Shown piece after piece: positions 11,552 through 21,668 of a stretch of 64,000 nucleotides of DNA. Made by a program: the position numbers and the translations under genes. The notes below the pieces were generated by a model. The model was not told the DNA's origin. It ran no database searches and saw only the letters and a program-made list of their open reading frames with translations. The stretch covers positions 398,501 through 462,500 of the forward strand of contig WPIO01000133.1 of NCBI GenBank assembly GCA_009760855.2, given 5' to 3'. Numbering within the stretch: position 1 is the stretch's first letter; each line of letters opens with the position of its first letter. The stretch is from Cristatella mucedo (lineage: Eukaryota > Bryozoa > Phylactolaemata > Cristatellidae).

Positions 11552-12249
11552 CTCATACAGTTGGTGCAAGACTCTGCAGCAAGGCAGCCTGTTGTGAGTG
11601 ACCTAGTTGCACATGACACCACTTCTCGCCAACTTGCACCGGCACCCAGTCTATCTGCTTATCGATATCAAGGTTGTCACTTACTTTTAGGCCCTTCATT
11701 CTCTGGCTTCAGCCAACTTTACTGAACTACTCTCTCACCAGCTCAAGAATCGTACCATCGGATGTTCGTAATCCAATTGTTTAGCTGAACCTCTAATGAG
11801 CCTCAAACCCTTTGAAGACAGCACCTTCAGTCTATATGCTCCAGAGCCTTGAACTCACTCCCGACTTGTTTCGCAACATACCCTGACATTGCGACATCAA
11901 AAAAACTGCTGAAGAGGGGGCTGTTCATCTGAGGCACATTACATGTCCGCGAGACGAGCCTCGTGGACACACGTGAGGCTGTGATCTTTCCACGAATAGG
12001 GAGTAACCGTACTTAGACGAGCTAAAGATGGATGATAATTTCTCGGCTAAGAATGGTGGCTTTTAGCAGACAAGTTTTGCATTGAAAGATGTGGCTTTTC
12101 AGCCCCTCTGCGCTAGTGTAGAGTTATGGTCTCGCTGTTGATGCAGAATCCGTAGGGAGACGGAGCCCGGATCGCTAGTTGGTAGCCCCGAGTCACGGCC
12201 AAATGCCGCGGACGCCGCTTCTATGGCTGGAGGTAGCGTGCTTAAAAAA

Positions 12250-12375
12250 AAAGCTCACCCTTCTAGACAGAGGTCGTGAGTTAGAATCATGCAATCGGTA
12301 ATCCTATAGTGCCAGCTGCAGGCGGTGGGTATAGCAGTTAGGGCTCTCAGCCACTACACTAATGAGGACGTAAAA
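12250..12375 (+). mobile_element. tSINE-1b: degraded tRNA-derived SINE
   Basis: GAGGTCGTGAGTTAGAATC is a decayed B-box block. It is followed by CTGCAGGCGGTGGGTATAGC, matching the tSINE-1 body hairpin and GGTGATAGC block, and GGGCTCTCAGCCACTACAC, matching the GGCTCTTCTGTCGCTATAC block. The 5' half is lost. Confidence 0.5.
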
Positions 12376-12388
12376 TGAGCTACTATCT

Positions 12389-12898
12389 ATGGACCTCGGT
12401 CTCCCGTTGGCTTGGCACACAGGGAATCTGGGTGGACGCAGTCAGAGATGCAGCTCATGTTTCCCCCGCAAGTTTCAACCTCAGCTCAGTTCCTTTCTAG
12501 ACGAAAAGGCTGAAAGTCGAATCGTACTAAAGACATGTCAGAAGAGAGGAGGAAGTCGATTCATGCTCGACGGGTGTCGGACGAGAGTTGGTCGTCTAAT
12601 GTTACGGGGAATGGCCGAGGGTGGGGAGTTATGCCGCCATACAATTGATTTGGGTGGGGAGTTATACCCCCATACGATGGATTTATGTTTTTGGATCGGC
12701 AGTTTCAATATAAAACACTGTACATGTATGCAAAACCCTTCAAAAGACGCAGTACATTTAGATTGTCAACGTGAGCTTCAAAAAACCTATTTTGACATTT
12801 CAACTTGTGAATGTGTCACCTGGCCATGGTCAAGGACATTGGGGACGTTTTGCAGCTACACTTGCATGATGAAGCTGAATATGATTATATCATGTTGA
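12389..12898 (+). CDS. Unrecognised 169-codon open frame, uncertain gene
   Basis: ATG-initiated frame of 169 codons with no motif I recognise, no signal peptide and no membrane segment. It contains an in-frame 33-base tandem duplication (12621-12653 and 12654-12686), giving GGELCRHTIDL followed by GGELYPHTMDL. Every difference between the two units changes the amino acid, which is not what protein-level constraint would leave. No splice context, promoter or polyadenylation signal supports it. It may be fortuitous. Confidence 0.15.
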   Translation: MDLGLPLAWHTGNLGGRSQRCSSCFPRKFQPQLSSFLDEKAESRIVLKTCQKRGGSRFMLDGCRTRVGRLMLRGMAEGGELCRHTIDLGGELYPHTMDLCFWIGSFNIKHCTCMQNPSKDAVHLDCQRELQKTYFDISTCECVTWPWSRTLGTFCSYTCMMKLNMIISC

Positions 12899-13324
12899 CG
12901 CAGCACGCCCAACTTCAAATTCTACGTCGATCGCGGCAGCTTTAGCAAAGTTGAAGAGCTGAAAAGGTACCGAATACCACAGTCAGTACAACATCCAGAG
13001 AAGACAGCTGATGTAAAAAGCAGGCAACTGTGATGACATCTGTTCTTACTCAATTTTCTGACCCATAACTTTGCAACACATACCTAGTAGTGGGTGTTTC
13101 AAATTTCACATAGATCGCATAACTAATAGCCTACATGTGACATTTTCAGGACCTTAAGCGAAATGATGACAAGGCTCAGCATGATAAACACAGCCAGATT
13201 TGATTAAAATAAGTCTATCAACTAAGGTCTAATATGCACGTGAGACGACTGGAATAATATGTAAGCATACATCTTAAGGGTTCGTCAACTTTACAAGACC
13301 CTTATAGAGCATCAACAAACCGTA
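12899..13324. other. Unassigned stretch
   Basis: Ordinary AT-rich sequence with many stops in all frames; no repeat family recognised. Confidence 0.35.
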
Positions 13325-14098
13325 TCCATGATAAAATTAGGGCTTGTTTAGATAAGGATACCACGTCCAAGTTGGTCCATGCATTCGTGACATCTCGCCT
13401 CGACTTCTGCAACTCACTGCTTACTGGTCTACCAGCATGTGCGATCAGGCGATTGCAGCTGGTGCAAAACTCTGCAGCTAGGCTTGTCTGTCGTGAGCGT
13501 CGCAGTTGCCACATTACTCCACTTCTCGCCGACCTGCACTGGTTACCAGTCAAGCAACGCATTGACTTCAAGGTTTTGTCGCTCACTTTTAGGTCTCTTC
13601 ATTCTATGGCTCCAGCCTATCTTTCAGAGATACTACCCCATCAGGCAAAGCATCGTACCACTCGCTTTTCGGAATCCAACAGTCTAGAAATACCTCGTAC
13701 AAACCTTAAATCCTTTGGAGACCGTGCATTTAGCTCGTATGCTCCCACAGCCTGGAACTCCCTCCCGACCTGCATCAGAACATCCCCTGACCTGACCACA
13801 TTTAAAAGTAACTTAAAAACATACCTATTTAGGACAGCATTTAGTGGGTCCTTGTGATTCGTCCTCGATGTGCTTATGCGTGCTGACACTGTTCATGCTG
13901 CCACTAACCACATTTGCATGCTGACCCAGTGCATGTAACCCCTAACCATGTTATTCATTTTGTTTGTTTTTCAAGCATGATTTTACTTACTATTCTATTG
14001 CGTATCACTTTGCAGCAAATGTAAAGCGCCTAGAAAGAGATTAAGTTCTCTGAGGGCGCTTTATCAAGTGCAATATTATTATTATTATTATTATTATG
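13325..14098 (+). mobile_element. L2-B5: young 5'-truncated L2-B LINE
   Basis: One uninterrupted frame (13372-13857 and open further upstream) covers the L2-B C-terminal domain: VHAFVTSRLDFCNSLL, LADLHWLPVKQRIDFK, then AWNSLP and FSGSL before TGA. A ~240-base 3' UTR follows, then the hairpin (AAAGCGCCTAGAAAGAGA ... GAGGGCGCTTT) and a pure (ATT)n tail. Nearly identical to L2-B6 and the second half of L2-B16; it shares with B6 the CTAGAAATAC variant, marking a recently active subfamily. Confidence 0.9.
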
Positions 14099-14497
14099 AT
14101 AGCTCGCATGCAGTAGCAGCAGTCACGCCAGGGCCCAACTATGACACACGGGCGTCTCATTCGCGTTCGCCAAAACAAATCTCAAGCTATAAACGGCGTA
14201 AATGAGACCACTAAATCACTTCATAGTTTCATGACTATAATTGAATCAACATTTGCAGACTGATTCTGACTGAGCGAACGACACGGTTGTTGTGGTATGT
14301 ACTCTGCTGTTGGCCATGGTCCGGCTGAAGTTTTCAATGGCGGCTACAAGACCCAGATCAGCAGTCCCGTGATTCAGTAGATGCTGTGATAATGGACTCC
14401 TAAGCTATTGCGGCCCAATCGGCAATAAATTATCACTACATTATCTCTAACTATAGTCTAGCTATCAGCCATAGTCACATCCGGTGTGTGAGCCAAA
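14099..14497. other. Unassigned stretch
   Basis: Unique-looking sequence between two LINE copies; nothing recognised. Confidence 0.35.
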
Positions 14498-14549
14498 GTA
14501 TGTATCTCTGTGTGTAACTAGATAAAGTCAGAACGACAATGAGGGTGTG

Positions 14550-15728
14550 TTACGCAGGAGAGTTTGGTATAGCACACTCACAGCCTAAGCGGCTTTCGGT
14601 ACCCATTCGGTAGCCAACAGACGTTGTCTCATGCAACAAAGAGAAAGTGGGAAGCATAGCAGAGTCAGGAGGGCACTTGAGGTAGTGAGTAGAATGGAAG
14701 TAGCAGCTCCGAACCGCTGAAACGGATGAGCCATAGTCGGCAGCAGGAGAGCAGTTGTCATTGAATCGGAATTGTGGAAGCGAGTTCCACAGTCTTGGAA
14801 CTGCAGAGCTAAAGCTTCTGTCACCAACGGTCTTTAAGCAAAAGAATCGAACAGCTAATTTATTTTCCACATAGGACCTAAGGGCGCGAACAGGCTGAAA
14901 CTGATGCAGCAGTTCAGCTAGGTACGATGGAGGCAAGCCGTGGCGGACCTTGTGGGTCAGCGTGAGAACTTTGCTCTGTATCCGTTGCTCAACCGGCATC
15001 CATCCTAGCTCTTTTAGCAAACAAAATACGTACTCAAATCTCTGGGACTGGAAGACTAGCCTTGCAGCCATATTCATAGTCAGCTGTAGTGGTCCAATAG
15101 GTTTCATGGGTACCCCGGCCAAAAGGGAATTACAATAATCAAGCCAAGACAGAACTAAGGAGCTAGTTAAATTGCCTACAAGCAGCTGTGTGGGAGACAG
15201 CTCCTGATCTTGGATAGGGATCGGCCGTGATGGCTAGCGGTAGAAAAAAGAAAAGCGGTGGAAAAAAGAAACATCCTTCTGAATTAAAGTTTAAAATTAA
15301 GGCAGCTGTCGAAAACGGCACCTAAAGTTTGAGCGCTTGGTGATGGTCGCACAAAACATCACCTCTTAGAAGAGCGAAGTCTTTTAATAAATCAGCACGC
15401 TTAGGGGTCCTATGAGCAGCAGTTCGGTTGTATCATCATTAAATTTCAGGAAGTTTTCCGACATCCAGGATCGAATATCGGCAAGGCAAGCATTTAGTTT
15501 CTCAGTAGCTGCAGCAGATTCAGACAGTTTGAATGACAAATACAATTGAGTATCATCAGCATTAAAGTGATATCTTACTCCATGGGCCTTAACCACCTTT
15601 CCCAGAGGTTGTGTATAAATGGAGAACAGCAAGGGACCGAGTACAGACCCTTGAGGGACTCCATGCGAGACCCTTCTCGTGTGTGATACCTGACTCCCAC
15701 ACGACACGTATTGAACGCGATCAGACAA
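14550..15728 (-). pseudogene. L2-A6 reverse transcriptase 3' half and C-terminal domain (decayed)
   Basis: Frame 15728-15384 carries the RT block [16 protein letters not shown] and the active-site region [14 protein letters not shown]. The aromatic residue of the usual YADD motif is Asn here, although both Asp are kept. Frame 15122-14550 carries the domain beyond the palm: MNMAARLVF, ELGWMPVEQRIQSK, then RLWNSLPQF. The two frames are separated by a frameshifted region around 15123-15383. Confidence 0.8.
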
Positions 15729-16321
15729 TTACGCTTTAAACCACGCCAGTGCTTCGTCTGCCAGACCAATCGTTGTTCTCAATCGTGCAAGCAGAACTTC
15801 GTGATCAATGGTGTTGAATGCAGCAGACAGATCTAGCAGAGCTAGGGTGCTGACATTCTTGTCGTTGTTGCCTCGTAGAATGTCATTTTTGCAAGGAGCA
15901 AAGCAGTTTCAGTGGAGTGCTGTCTCTTTAACTCTGATTACAATGTCTTTGACATATTACTATTTTCATTATGTTCAACCAGCTGCTTAGCAACAATTTT
16001 TTCAAGAATCTTTGACAAGAAAGGAAGAAGGAAAACTGGGCGATAGTTAACAAGGATCTCTATATCTAACTGGGACTTTTCAAGTATGGTTCGAACGATT
16101 GCCGATTCGAAGGACTATAGGACAATCCCTTTTCCCAAAGATGCATTACAAATCTTGGTTATCGCTGAGCTATGTTGGTCTGCTAGTGAAGACCACAGCG
16201 ATGAAGGTATCGATCTCCAAGAGATGGGCTAGTTTTTCTAGACGATATTAAGGTAGCCACATCGCATACAGATACCTCGGAGAACTTTTTAAGAAAGGTC
16301 ACATGTTGTGGAACCACGGTT

Positions 16322-16936
16322 GGTTTAATAATAATAATAATAATAATAATATTGCACTTGATAAAGCGCCCTCAGAGAACTTAATCTCTTTCTAGGCGCT
16401 TTACATTTGCTGCAAAGTGATACGCAATAGAATAGTAAGTAAAATCATGCTTGAAAAACAAACAAAATGAATAACATGGTTAGGGGTTACATGCACTGGG
16501 TCAGCATGCAAATGTGGTTAGTGGCAGCATGAACAGTGTCAGCACGCATAAGCACATCGAGGACGAATCACAAGGACCCACTAAATGCTGTCCTAAATAG
16601 GTATGTTTTTAAGTTTCTTTTAAATGTGGTCAGGTCAGGGGATGTTCTGATGCAGGTCGGGAGGGAGTTCCAGGCTGTGGGAGCATACGAGCTAAATGCA
16701 CGGTCTCCAAAGGATTTAAGGTTTGTACGAAGTATTTCTAGACTGTTGGATTCCGAAAAGCGAGTGGTACGATGCTTTGCCTGATGGGGTAGTATATCTG
16801 AAAGATAGGCTGGAGCCATAGAATGAAGAGACCTAAAAGTGAGCGACAAAACCTTGAAGTCAATCCGTTGCTTGACTGGTAACCAGTGCAGGTCGGCGAG
16901 AAGTGGAGTAATGTGGCAACTGCGACGCTCACGACG
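16322..16936 (-). mobile_element. L2-B6: young L2-B LINE nested in L2-A6
   Basis: The (AAT)n run at 16329-16351, hairpin, 3' UTR and C-terminal coding region (17041-16568 frame, up to the codons for CRERRSCHITP) are intact. The surrounding L2-A6 sequence breaks at GGTTGGTTTA on the left and resumes at GGGGCTTAATGGAGG on the right. Compared with L2-A13 (TTGGTTGGAGGGGGCGTAATGGAGG, 43344-43368), this is a clean insertion in the linker between endonuclease and RT. Confidence 0.88.
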
Positions 16937-17273
16937 AGCGGGGCTTAATGGAGGCGATGAGATGCACAGTTTTTTTAGTAAAGAAAGGTCAAAACTTGTT
17001 GGCTGAGTCCTTAATATCAGGGGAGTCAGAACTCTCAGCATTGGCCTGTAAATGGTTTACTGTCTCTTAAATCTGTTAAGGGTCCGACCGGCAGGAATTC
17101 AGCTTTCGAGTGAAAACCGAAGCCCTGGCTTTTCTAAGCTTTCGGATCTAAACTCGAAGAAAGTCTTTGAAATTGACTAGATCAGCAATAGACCCCGATT
17201 CTTGATGCCACGTTCAAGCCTGCGTTTAACCCAGCGCATGTTGAGGAGTTTTTATTGTAAATTGAAAGGAATC

Positions 17274-18326
17274 TCAGCGACTTTTTACACAGATAGAAGG
17301 AACGGGAGCAGGCTGGTCAAGAGCACTCCTGAGTGTCATGTTCATCGCATCAGTGAGGGTATTGAGGCTGCCGGTCGAGTCTGAATGCAGATCAAGAAGA
17401 CCTGCATCACAAACAGATTTCGAAAATTTGTCTATGTCAATGCTTTGTAAGCTACGTCGTTTGACAAGTTCAACATTACCCTGTACGTTCAAGGGAGCAG
17501 GAACAGTAAACGAGACCGAACAAAGATCCGAGAGGGTCAGTGGGCACACCACAAGGTCAGTGGGGAGGACATCCTTAGTGATCACGAGATCTAGAATGTG
17601 ACCACCGACGTGGGTGGTATGACTAACGTGTCGGACGAAACCAAAACTCTTCGGACAGTCAAGAAATGAGCGGACCCGGCTGTTGATAGGGTTGTCAACG
17701 TGAATATTGAAGTCTCCTACAATGAGTAACGACCTGTCACCCGTAAATATTTTAGCGAGGAGCTCTGAAAACTCCTCTATAAACAAGTTCAGATAGCCAG
17801 AAGGAGGCCGGTTTATCACAACAGTGAGAGGCATTGTTTTTGATGAAGACCTGATTGCAACCGATTCAAACGATGACCCATGCAAAAAACTGCATATCTT
17901 ATAGCCTAACAATTCATGAACAACAAATGCAACCCTGCCTGCAATCTTCTCAGAACGCATGGACTGATAGAATAAGAACCCGGGTTGAGTGGTATCAGAA
18001 ATACCGCTACAGGAGTAAGGTGTCATCTAAGTTTCAGTTAGCAGAAATGCATCTAGCTTCTCCTGGACCACCTGATCGCGCATAAGTAACCCCTTGGTTT
18101 TTAGCGAGCGGAAATTTCGTAGGCGGAATTTACGAGGCTTTACAACGACTGGGAGAGGGCTATGAAGTGGCTTGTATTCACGTCGGCTTGTAACCGGCTC
18201 GGCGGACGCTGGCCCTTTGAATTTGAATGGGACCTTAATAACGGCCGCTGGTCGCCGTTTAACAACGTGCTGGGCTACGACGGTTGGGATACTACTGCAA
18301 CCAGTAGTAATCAGCGCTTTAAACAT
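17274..18326 (-). pseudogene. L2-A6 APE-type endonuclease, one nonsense codon
   Basis: Frames 18326-18027 and 18026-17274 are in register. They are separated only by TAG at 18027-18029 where the family has Trp after LLTET (compare the intact W in L2-A1), so this is a single TGG-to-TAG change. Upstream is NFRSLKTKGLL, the conserved N-terminal strand. Downstream come LIVGDFNIHVDN (metal/phosphate-binding Asp and Asn), then HILDLVITK and the terminal LSDLCSVSF, where the catalytic SDH motif has lost its His (SDH to SDL). The loss of that His means the protein would be inactive even without the stop. The frame ends at 17274 in the linker. Confidence 0.85.
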
Positions 18327-18333
18327 AGGGTCG

Positions 18334-19655
18334 TACGTTTCAATGACATTCTACTTGGCAACGACGACGGGAATGTCACTGCCCTAGCTCTGCTAGATCT
18401 GTCTGCTGCCTTCGACACCATTGATCACGAAGTTCTGCTTGAACGATTGAGAACAACGATCGGTCTGGCAGACGAAGCACTGGCGTGGTTTAAATCATAC
18501 TTGTCTGATCGTGTTCAATCCGTGTCGTGTGGGGGTCAGGTCTCAGACATGAGAAGGGTCACCTGTGGAGTCCCTCAAGGGTCTGTACTTGGTCCCTTGC
18601 TGTTCTCCATTTATATGCAACCTATGGGAAAAGTGATTAAGGCCCATGGAATAGGATATCACTTCTATGCTGGCGATACTCAGTTGTATTTGTCATTTAA
18701 ACCGTCGGAATCTGCTGCAGCAACTGAGAAACTGAATGCTTGCCTTGCCGATATTCGATCCTGGATGTCGGAAAACTTCCTGAAATTGAATGATGATAAA
18801 ACCGAACTGCTTCTCATAGGACACCCTAAGCGTGTGGCTGGATTAAAAGGCTTTGCTCTTCTAATAGGTGATGCTATTGTGCGACCTTCACCACGTGCTC
18901 GTAATCTAGGTGTCGTGTTCGACAGCTGCCTCAATTTCTAAAGCTTCATTCAGAAGACTGCCTCTACAGCTAGCCATCACATCCGATCCCCATCCAAGAT
19001 TAGAAGCTGTCTCCCACAGTGGCTTGTAAAAAATATAACTAGCCCTTTAGTTCTGTCTCGGCTTGATTATTGTAATTCCCTTTTGGCTGGGCTACCAAGG
19101 AAAGCTATTATGCCACTACAGCGGACTATGAATATGGCTGCAAGGCTGGTCTTCAAGTCCCAGCGGTTTGAGCACGTGTCACCTTTGCTGAAAGAGCTAG
19201 GATGGTTGCCGGTTGAGCAAAGGATACAGAGCAAAGTTCTTACGCTGACCCACAAGGCCCGCCACGGCTTGGCTCCTTCGTACCTAGCTGAACTGCTACA
19301 TCAGTTTCAGCCTGTTCGCGCCCTCAGGTCCTGTGTGGACAAAAAATTAGCTTTCCCATTCCTCCGCCCTAAGACAGTTGGCGACAGAAGCTCTAGCTCT
19401 CCAGGTTCTAGTCTGTGGAACTCGCTTCCACAATTCTTACGCAACGACATCTACTCTCCAACTGCCGACTATGGCACATCTTTTTCAGCGGTCCTGAACT
19501 GCTACTTCTATGCTACTCACTACCTCAACTGCTCTCCTAACTCTGCTATGCTTCCCACATTCTCTGTGTTGCGTGAGACGAAGTCTGTTGGCTACTGAAT
19601 GCGTACCAAAAGCCGCTTAGGCTGTGAGATAGCTATACAAAACTCTCCTGCGTAA
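18334..19655 (+). pseudogene. L2-A7 reverse transcriptase to C-terminus, nearly intact
   Basis: The frame contains LALLDLSAAFDTIDHEVLL (RT motif A region), [17 protein letters not shown] (motif B region) and [12 protein letters not shown] (motif C). In motif C the first Asp of YADD is Gly, which should abolish catalysis. The frame is broken by TAA at 18939-18941 (AAA-to-TAA after SCLNF) and TGA at 19596-19598 (CGA-to-TGA after SVGY). Otherwise it stays open through MNMAARLVF, ELGWLPVEQRIQSK and the QNSPA terminus. Confidence 0.85.
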
Positions 19656-19705
19656 CACTCACATGGTCTTTATGACTTTGTGGAGTTACTGACGGAGATA
19701 TATAC
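18334..19705 (+). mobile_element. L2-A7: 5'-truncated L2-A LINE, head-to-head with L2-A6
   Basis: Starts abruptly in the RT domain at codons for FNDILLGND and runs to a complete 3' end (GACGGAGATATATACATACC). One reading frame covers the rest, with only two nonsense codons (see the pseudogene entry). Its 5' border coincides within a few bases with the 5' border of the oppositely oriented L2-A6. Confidence 0.87.
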
Positions 19706-20084
19706 ATACCTTGATAGCAGAGCTGTTGATAGGGCGAACGCAGGATGTAGGAAGGTTCGCATTGACCCGCTGGAGAAGGCCCGCTTGTAGGTATCGACTA
19801 ATGGCGACACCGCACCTTATTCTATGCAGGTCCTGTTTTGTGTAGCATATCCGAGGACAGCTCATAAATAGTCACAGCGAAGATAGTAGCGGAATACCTA
19901 AAAGTGTCACGGAGAAATCAGGTAAAAGTCCACACCACGCGAGGAGTCGCCCGAGGCCGCTATTTAGCGCGGGGAGGAACCCACGTAAACATACCAATGT
20001 CAACGTATTTTTGGCAAGTTAAATGGGGAACTTTAGCCCCGGATAGCAGTTTAGTGCTAGTAGGCTTTCAGCTTCCTGTTGAGC
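19706..20084. other. Unassigned stretch
   Basis: Unique-looking; contains an isolated 69-codon frame (19904-20113) without motifs that runs into the following SINE. Confidence 0.35.
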
Positions 20085-20238
20085 TTCTAAAAAAATATAT
20101 TCTCTTTGTATAGCGCCCCAAGAGAAGTTAATCTCTATCCAGGCGCTTCACATATTCCTCGGGGCTCGAGAGCCGAACGTCAACCAGTCCTCGGTCGGGC
20201 GAGCACGTTAACCGCCGGACTAAACCAGCTTGCTAGGC
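20085..20238 (-). mobile_element. tSINE-2a: tRNA-headed SINE with an L2-type tail
   Basis: On the minus strand the 5' head reads CTGGTTTAGTCCGGCGGTTA (A-box side), then GTGCTCGCC and a B-box-like GGCTCTCGAGCCCC. It joins TATGTGAAGCGCCTGG, AGAGATTAACTTCTCT and GGGGCGCTATAC. The last three blocks are the L2-B terminal hairpin (AAAGCGCC ... AGAGATTAAGTTCTCT ... GGCGCTTT) in diverged form. An A/T-rich tail follows at ~20085-20100. Confidence 0.8.
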
Positions 20239-21372
20239 TTGCTCTAATTGGGTTTAAGCTTAGATTGTTATAAGTGCCAGTCGGACCGTTGACATCGAAA
20301 TTGCGTATCATTGTTTTAAAAATCTACCTGATTTTCAGTTTCAAGTGATGGTCTGACGTCCGTTTAGGGCTGAACACCTTTTACTCGCAAAACGTGCCCA
20401 AAAAAGGCGCTCCAGGGACATCATATTTAGGGAAAATGTCATATTTTGAGCTCGACGTCCTACTTCCGGTGTAAATATGTCTCACAAATTAGTTTTAATT
20501 AACACGTTCTAGTCGTCTTTCAATAACCAAAACTAATGATTGCATTTGTAACACGTTACATTTTTTAAAGGCAAATTAAAAGACTCAATGTTTTTCCCCT
20601 TTTTTCGGCCATACCCCCCCCCGATAGCGGGTGCTAGATACTTGCAACCTCCTTCGACTACCGAATAGACTGCACTACGCTACGGATACAGTCTCGCTGT
20701 AACGAGCCCATATTGGCGTTCCTCGTTGCTGCCGCGTTCCGCTTCAGTCTGCACCCGCTCGCTCACGCTGCATCTTCTGCACCCGCACACAGATCACTAG
20801 CCTGCGATTTTGAATACTCACGCCAGCACCACCGGCTTCGGTTGGGCTCTGGCGACGACTAGCGGCCATAGATAGAGATGCGAGCGTGGGGCGGGAGACC
20901 GCTGGACGTTAGCGAAATAGCCGCTACACCAATCGCGTCCGCAGCAAAAGGCCACGATGCACGCGTGCCAGCCAGCCACTCGCAGACGGTCTCTGCGAGT
21001 CCCCGAGCTGCCGCCGCGTCAGCCCCGCCCTGCCGCCCAGCGGCGACACCGTCAGTGTGCGGCTGCTGTCGGCCTTGACCGCGCCGACGTCGATCCTCGC
21101 AGCGCTGCTCTGCTGACCTTCAGCTCTTATCACCAGTCGCTAGGGGGGTCAGAATCCTCGGCTATCTACGAGTACCGGCGGGGAGGGGGGGGTAGAACGG
21201 GAGCGGGTAGAGTCAGGCGCGCCACTGTCGTCAGCGCAGACACCTGCTGATACCGAGCCCGGCGCAATTGGCTGCCTCCGCTGTGGCGTCCGCCGTTCCG
21301 GCTACGTGCACCGGGCGCGCTCGCGCGTACTCTCATTCGGCTCCTCTCCGTACCTCTCATCTCCAACCATGC

Positions 21373-21668
21373 CTCGGCGCTAGCTGCTGCTCGCCGAGGT
21401 CGCGCGAGCAGCTGCCCCAGCGACGCAGCTATCGGCGGCGGTGACTGCCCGCCCGGCGGCGGGTCTGCGACTCTGGTTCGCGCCAGCGCTCGCACGGCCT
21501 CACGCGCTCGCTCGGCGGCCGCGGAGGTTTGCAGGTGGTGAACTCGCTCGGCGCTAGCTGCTGCTTGCCGAGGTCGCGAGCAGAGGGCCCGAGCGACACA
21601 GCTATCGGCGGCGGAGATTGACTGACTGACTGCCGTTTGCAGGTGGTGAACTCGTCGGCGCTGCTGCT
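21373..21668 (+). repeat. Local duplication that copies a splice acceptor
   Basis: The block CTCGGCGCTAGCTGCTGCT through CAGCTATCGGCGGCGG occurs at 21373-21444 and again at 21547-21617 (offset 174). The acceptor block GTTTGCAGGTGGTGAACTCG occurs at 21528-21547 and 21636-21655 (offset 108). The downstream acceptor (AG at 21641-21642) opens the CD225 frame. The upstream one (AG at 21533-21534) has the same first four codons but meets an in-frame TGA at 21619-21621. Confidence 0.8.

Larger units (their letters stand above)
9825..11940 (+). mobile_element. L2-B4: long, heavily decayed L2-B LINE
   Basis: Bases 9850-10205 match the start of the L2-B reverse transcriptase (the APFKKAVVRP and LLNLSAAF blocks in broken form). 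Bases 10710-11070 and 11553-11940 match the region after the active site and the C-terminal domain. Between 10205 and 10710 about 340 bases of element are replaced by ~500 bases of other DNA, which includes a reversed solo L2-B tail. L2-A5 splits the C-terminal part. No long frame survives, so this is an old copy. Continuity of the two halves is inferred from order and orientation. Confidence 0.6.
14498..18333 (-). mobile_element. L2-A6: longest L2-A LINE copy, with a nested L2-B
   Basis: Read from 18333 down, the copy shows, in order, a basic N-terminal stretch leading into the endonuclease (18326-17274), a linker, the reverse transcriptase (about 16320-15384 with gaps), the C-terminal domain (15122-14550, ending PNSPA) and the short 3' UTR with hairpin. 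The tail is diverged (CTCTGTGTGTAACTAG). Without the 615-base L2-B6 insertion it is ~3.2 kb. No separate ORF1 is visible, and the 5' end abuts L2-A7 head to head. Frameshifts and a nonsense codon inactivate it. Confidence 0.85.

Noticed and set aside
18162-18941. 259-codon frame taken as one protein starting at 18162
   Set aside because: The first ~58 codons are antisense of L2-A6; only the part after 18334 is the L2-A7 reverse transcriptase.
14498-19705. Single LINE with a twin-priming 5' inversion
   Set aside because: Both halves have their own 3' ends and both contain RT and C-terminal regions, so two elements are required.
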